From contig RZUM01000005.1 in assembly GCA_004193205.1 (NCBI GenBank), positions 310,001-374,000 of the forward strand: 64,000 nt of DNA, read 5' to 3'. Source of the DNA: Gordonia sediminis (GTDB taxonomy: Bacteria > Actinomycetota > Actinomycetes > Mycobacteriales > Mycobacteriaceae). How positions within the stretch are numbered: position 1 is the stretch's first letter; every line of letters begins with the position of its first letter. The notes beneath the pieces are model-generated. The model saw only the letters and a program-made list of their open reading frames with translations. It made no database searches and was not told where the DNA came from. Positions 62,401-64,000 of the stretch are shown piece by piece. The position numbers and the translations under genes are program-made.

Positions 62401-62838
62401 TTCGGCGCCACGCGTCTGCTCGACGTCGACGAACTGCCCGGGGCGGCCGACGCGACGGCCGCCCCCGATGCCGACCTCGACGCGCTGCGGGATGCCTTCC
62501 TGGCCTCGCGGTGGGCGCAGCGCAGCCCGATGGAGGTCGAGGTGCCATTCGAGACCGTGATCGGTCCGACGGTGATCCGCGGCCGGATCGACGCGGTCTT
62601 CGCCGAACCGGACGGGGGCTGGATCGTCGTCGATTGGAAGACCGGTTCGGTACCCGAGCCGGCCCGCCGCGGATCGTTGTTCGTCCAGCTGGCCGCCTAC
62701 CGGATCGCGTGGGCCCAACTGAAGGGTGTGCCGGTGGACACCGTGCGCGCCGCGTTCCACTACGTACGGTCGGGCTATACGTTGGAACCCGATGAGTTGC
62801 CCGATCGCACGTCACTCGCCGCGATGTTGGCGAAGTAG
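59455..62838 (+). CDS. adnB: AdnB subunit of the AdnAB helicase-nuclease
   Basis: A 1127-residue protein and the principal motor. UvrD motifs: GAGAGKT (46-52), LLDEYQDTGHSQ (Walker B), GDPIQSIYGWRGA (III), LTVHAAKGLEWDVV (V) and LYVALTRAKQALLV (VI). The C-terminal nuclease has GTAFHAWVERW, GRIDAVF, VVDWKTG and QLAAYRIAW. It works with AdnA as a heterodimer with two nuclease sites. The ATG at 59455 lies inside the end of adnA. Confidence 0.94.
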   Translation: MTDRTDTRRTTVSAVALAAALGLPTPTPEQVAVIEAPSEPVLVVAGAGAGKTETMASRVVWLVANGLVAPDEILGLTFTRKAASELGARIRRRLSTLSGSPALRHWDPDGVIAARLRGGDPEVGTYHAYAGRLISDYGLLLPVEPRSTLLSETELWQMAFSVVSNWTGELHTTKVPSSVTEAVLKLYGEISEHLVDIDDLRRAGEDLIAMIETLPKGPRQRDTPTQALLKVRDVIAERRELIPMVEALGEAMRAATALDFGSQMSLAARLVVGNPEVVAAERESFRAVLLDEYQDTGHSQRVLLATLFGVAPGRRRGTATTPLAVTAVGDPIQSIYGWRGASAANLPRFTDDFRGPDGKPASRLELLTSWRNAVHSLRLANETSEELRRRGIPVSVLRPRPDAPLGTVNLALTETVVDERRWVADHVERHYRAAEAADEAPPTTAILVRRNEDSAPLAAELESRGIPAEVVGIGGLLHVPEIEDIVAMLRVIADPMAGTAAMRLLTGARCQLGAADIAALWRRATELAAVEYTASSGVVTSREELDAALDSVLPTEIVDRAGIADAIVDPGEAGRYSREGYARIRALGAQLESLRRRIGQPLPELVADVEHTIGVAVEAQIRARRMRGAITGREHLDAFADHVTAYADRSGANLPGLLAFLDTAETIEKGLEPGRIEVAEQRVQILTVHAAKGLEWDVVVLPHVCRGIFPGGRADTTWLGSAKELPASLRGDLADDVDAEGFPPLDLRAVSDRKELEEALTEHKEAITRRRLDEDRRLLYVALTRAKQALLVSAHHWSETGDKPRGGSEFFDELRSIVAADIADPTVESAGMTIDEDAPEPEDGAANPLAEQVVSAAWPRDLLGERRAAVAEAARMVAEAIGERDTPALFAAPGSAGADARHEEDAEIVAWRAEVDALLDEHDRTNRAEVDVALPTHLSVSQLVELDSDEAAFARRLRRPVPYQPNPTARRGTAFHAWVERWFGATRLLDVDELPGAADATAAPDADLDALRDAFLASRWAQRSPMEVEVPFETVIGPTVIRGRIDAVFAEPDGGWIVVDWKTGSVPEPARRGSLFVQLAAYRIAWAQLKGVPVDTVRAAFHYVRSGYTLEPDELPDRTSLAAMLAK

Positions 62839-62877
62839 GCTAGATTCGCGTGTTGTGATGCAACGGCGGGGTGCCTG

Positions 62878-63948
62878 ATGGTCAGACGGAGGTTGCGTCG
62901 CCGTCTGCGCGGCGAGGAACTCCACGACCGGCCCGACTATGCGCTGGTCGGTGTCCTGCACATCCCGGAACTCCAGCAGAGTCCCGGCAGGGCGATCAGC
63001 AGGCGGGTCGTGTTCGCGACTTTCGCGCTGGTCGCGACCGCCGTCATCGTCTTCCTGGATCGCGACGGATACCGGGACGCGCAGGAGAATCCGCTGTCCT
63101 TCCTCGACGCGATGTATTACTCGGCGGTGACGCTGTCGACCACCGGGTACGGCGACATCACACCGATCACCCCGTCCGCGCGCCTGATCAACCTACTCAT
63201 CATCACCCCTCTGCGTGTGCTGTTCCTGATCGTGTTGATCGGAACGACACTGGAGGTGCTGACCGAACGGTCCCGGCAGGCGCTCAAGATCCAGCGGTGG
63301 AGGAACAGCGTGCGTAATCACACGGTCGTCATCGGCTACGGCACCAAGGGACGGACCGCCATCGACGCGATGATCGGCGACGGCGTGAAGACTTCGGAGA
63401 TCGTGGTCGTCGACGCCAACCCGGATGTGTTGGAGGTGGCGGCGGCGAGGGGACTCGTCACCGTCCGCGGTGACGCGACCAAATCCGACGTGCTGAGACT
63501 CGCCGGGGTCGTGCACGCCTCCAGCATCGTCGTCGCGGCCAACCGTGACGACACCGCGGTGCTCGCGACGCTCACCGCGCGCGAACTCAACCCGCGGGCG
63601 AAGATCGTCGCCTCGATCCGCGAATCCGAGAACACCCACCTGATGCGGCAGTCCGGCGCCAACTCGGTGGTGGTGTCCTCGGAGACCGCGGGACGGTTGC
63701 TCGGTATCGCGACGATGACCCCGTCGGTGGTGGAGGTCATCGAGGATCTGCTGACTCCCGACCAGGGGTATGCCATCGCCGAGCGGGAGGTCGAGCCGAC
63801 CGAGACCGGCGGATCGCCATCCCACACCCGCGACATCGTGCTCGGTGTGGTGCGCGACGGAAAGTTGCACCGCGTCGACGACGTCGTGGTGGAGCAGATC
63901 GAGGTGGGCGACCGGTTGCTGTACGTGCGGAAGGGGGCGTCGGAATGA
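62878..63948 (+). CDS. two-helix potassium channel with RCK (TrkA-N) domain
   Basis: A 356-residue Kch-type channel subunit. Helix 1 is at about 42-59 (VVFATFALVATAVIVFL). The pore has TLSTTGYGDITP, the K+ filter. Helix 2 is LLIITPLRVLFLIVLIG. The RCK domain has VVIGYGTKGRTAI (nucleotide loop) and a C-terminal TrkA-C-like part. It forms a gated tetramer in the plasma membrane. It corresponds to Rv3200c. It overlaps the following nudC start by 4 nt. Confidence 0.92.
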   Translation: MVRRRLRRRLRGEELHDRPDYALVGVLHIPELQQSPGRAISRRVVFATFALVATAVIVFLDRDGYRDAQENPLSFLDAMYYSAVTLSTTGYGDITPITPSARLINLLIITPLRVLFLIVLIGTTLEVLTERSRQALKIQRWRNSVRNHTVVIGYGTKGRTAIDAMIGDGVKTSEIVVVDANPDVLEVAAARGLVTVRGDATKSDVLRLAGVVHASSIVVAANRDDTAVLATLTARELNPRAKIVASIRESENTHLMRQSGANSVVVSSETAGRLLGIATMTPSVVEVIEDLLTPDQGYAIAEREVEPTETGGSPSHTRDIVLGVVRDGKLHRVDDVVVEQIEVGDRLLYVRKGASE

Positions 63949-64000
63949 GGTCGTCGTTCCGTTTGGACGAACCGCCACTGCTGTCGCGCGCTACCTTCGA
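63945..64000 (+). CDS. nudC: NADH pyrophosphatase NudC, 5' end only
   Basis: The first 18 residues only, MRSSFRLDEPPLLSRATF, before the right edge. The segment resembles the N-terminus of actinobacterial NudC (PLLSR). The ATG overlaps the channel stop (ATGA). The identity rests mainly on synteny with Rv3199c. NudC hydrolyses NADH and removes NAD caps from RNA. Confidence 0.6.
   Translation, partial: MRSSFRLDEPPLLSRATF

Noticed and set aside
59752-62760. A 1002-codon open frame antisense to adnB
   Set aside because: It is the complementary shadow of a strongly coding, motif-rich gene in high-GC DNA; its protein is Arg/Gly/His-rich with no domain.

Overview
The window is high-GC actinobacterial DNA with the coding style of the mycolic-acid group (Mycobacteriales), most likely Gordonia or a close relative. 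The evidence is the gene content and order. From about 30.3 kb to the right edge the genes follow, in inverted orientation, the Mycobacterium tuberculosis block Rv3226c to Rv3199c: SRAP/HMCES protein, YbaK, SigH, RshA, ribosomal bL37, biotinylated TB7.3, PdtaS, WhiB1, lipid kinase, membrane protein, ParA-like ATPase, beta-propeller protein, RhlE, ferritin-like protein, DUF3107 (TB9.4), TetR, DUF3152, MoeZ, a phosphotransferase-like protein, ATL, LipV, AdnA, AdnB, a potassium channel and NudC. The locus names are from memory and the genus is inferred; no search was run.

Layout. 0-10 kb holds ordinary accessory genes: a quinone reductase/aldo-keto reductase pair, Nudix, macro-domain and small membrane proteins, a MarR regulator with its MFS exporter, and a NarK nitrate transporter. 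9.6-11 kb holds a GlcD/D2HGDH-type FAD oxidase, followed by an 83-nt imperfect hairpin. 11.1-24.4 kb is a minus-strand operon of fifteen genes behind a MarR regulator, many joined by 4-nt ATGA overlaps. It encodes an aromatic-acid symporter, a Rieske oxygenase and its flavin/[2Fe-2S] reductase, an extradiol dioxygenase, a C-C-type hydrolase, an aldehyde dehydrogenase, two RidA deaminase-like proteins, a ThDP enzyme, two SDRs, a cupin and three small or odd proteins. I read it as a degradation pathway for an aromatic, probably nitrogen-containing, acid whose substrate I cannot name. 24.5-30.3 kb holds malQ, an MFS protein, an ATP-grasp protein and a zinc alcohol dehydrogenase.

30.3-64 kb is the conserved block. 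It includes the thiol-stress switch SigH/RshA, with a matching GGAAY-N18-GTT promoter in front of sigH and another in front of moeZ, and sigH has two in-frame start sites. It also holds the PdtaS and WhiB1 regulators and the AdnAB double-strand-break helicase-nuclease. A nitrite assimilation cassette (narK-nirB-nirD-nnaR-sirohydrochlorin chelatase, 48.3-54.7 kb) sits inside the block. Both narK promoter regions carry AC-n9-AC motifs of the GlnR type, so the nitrate and nitrite genes may be under nitrogen control.

No tRNA or rRNA gene, CRISPR array, insertion sequence or prophage gene was recognised. Repeats are limited to an 18-bp coding repeat in an MFS gene, a 14-bp repeat upstream of adnA and a 15-bp duplication in the sigH leader.
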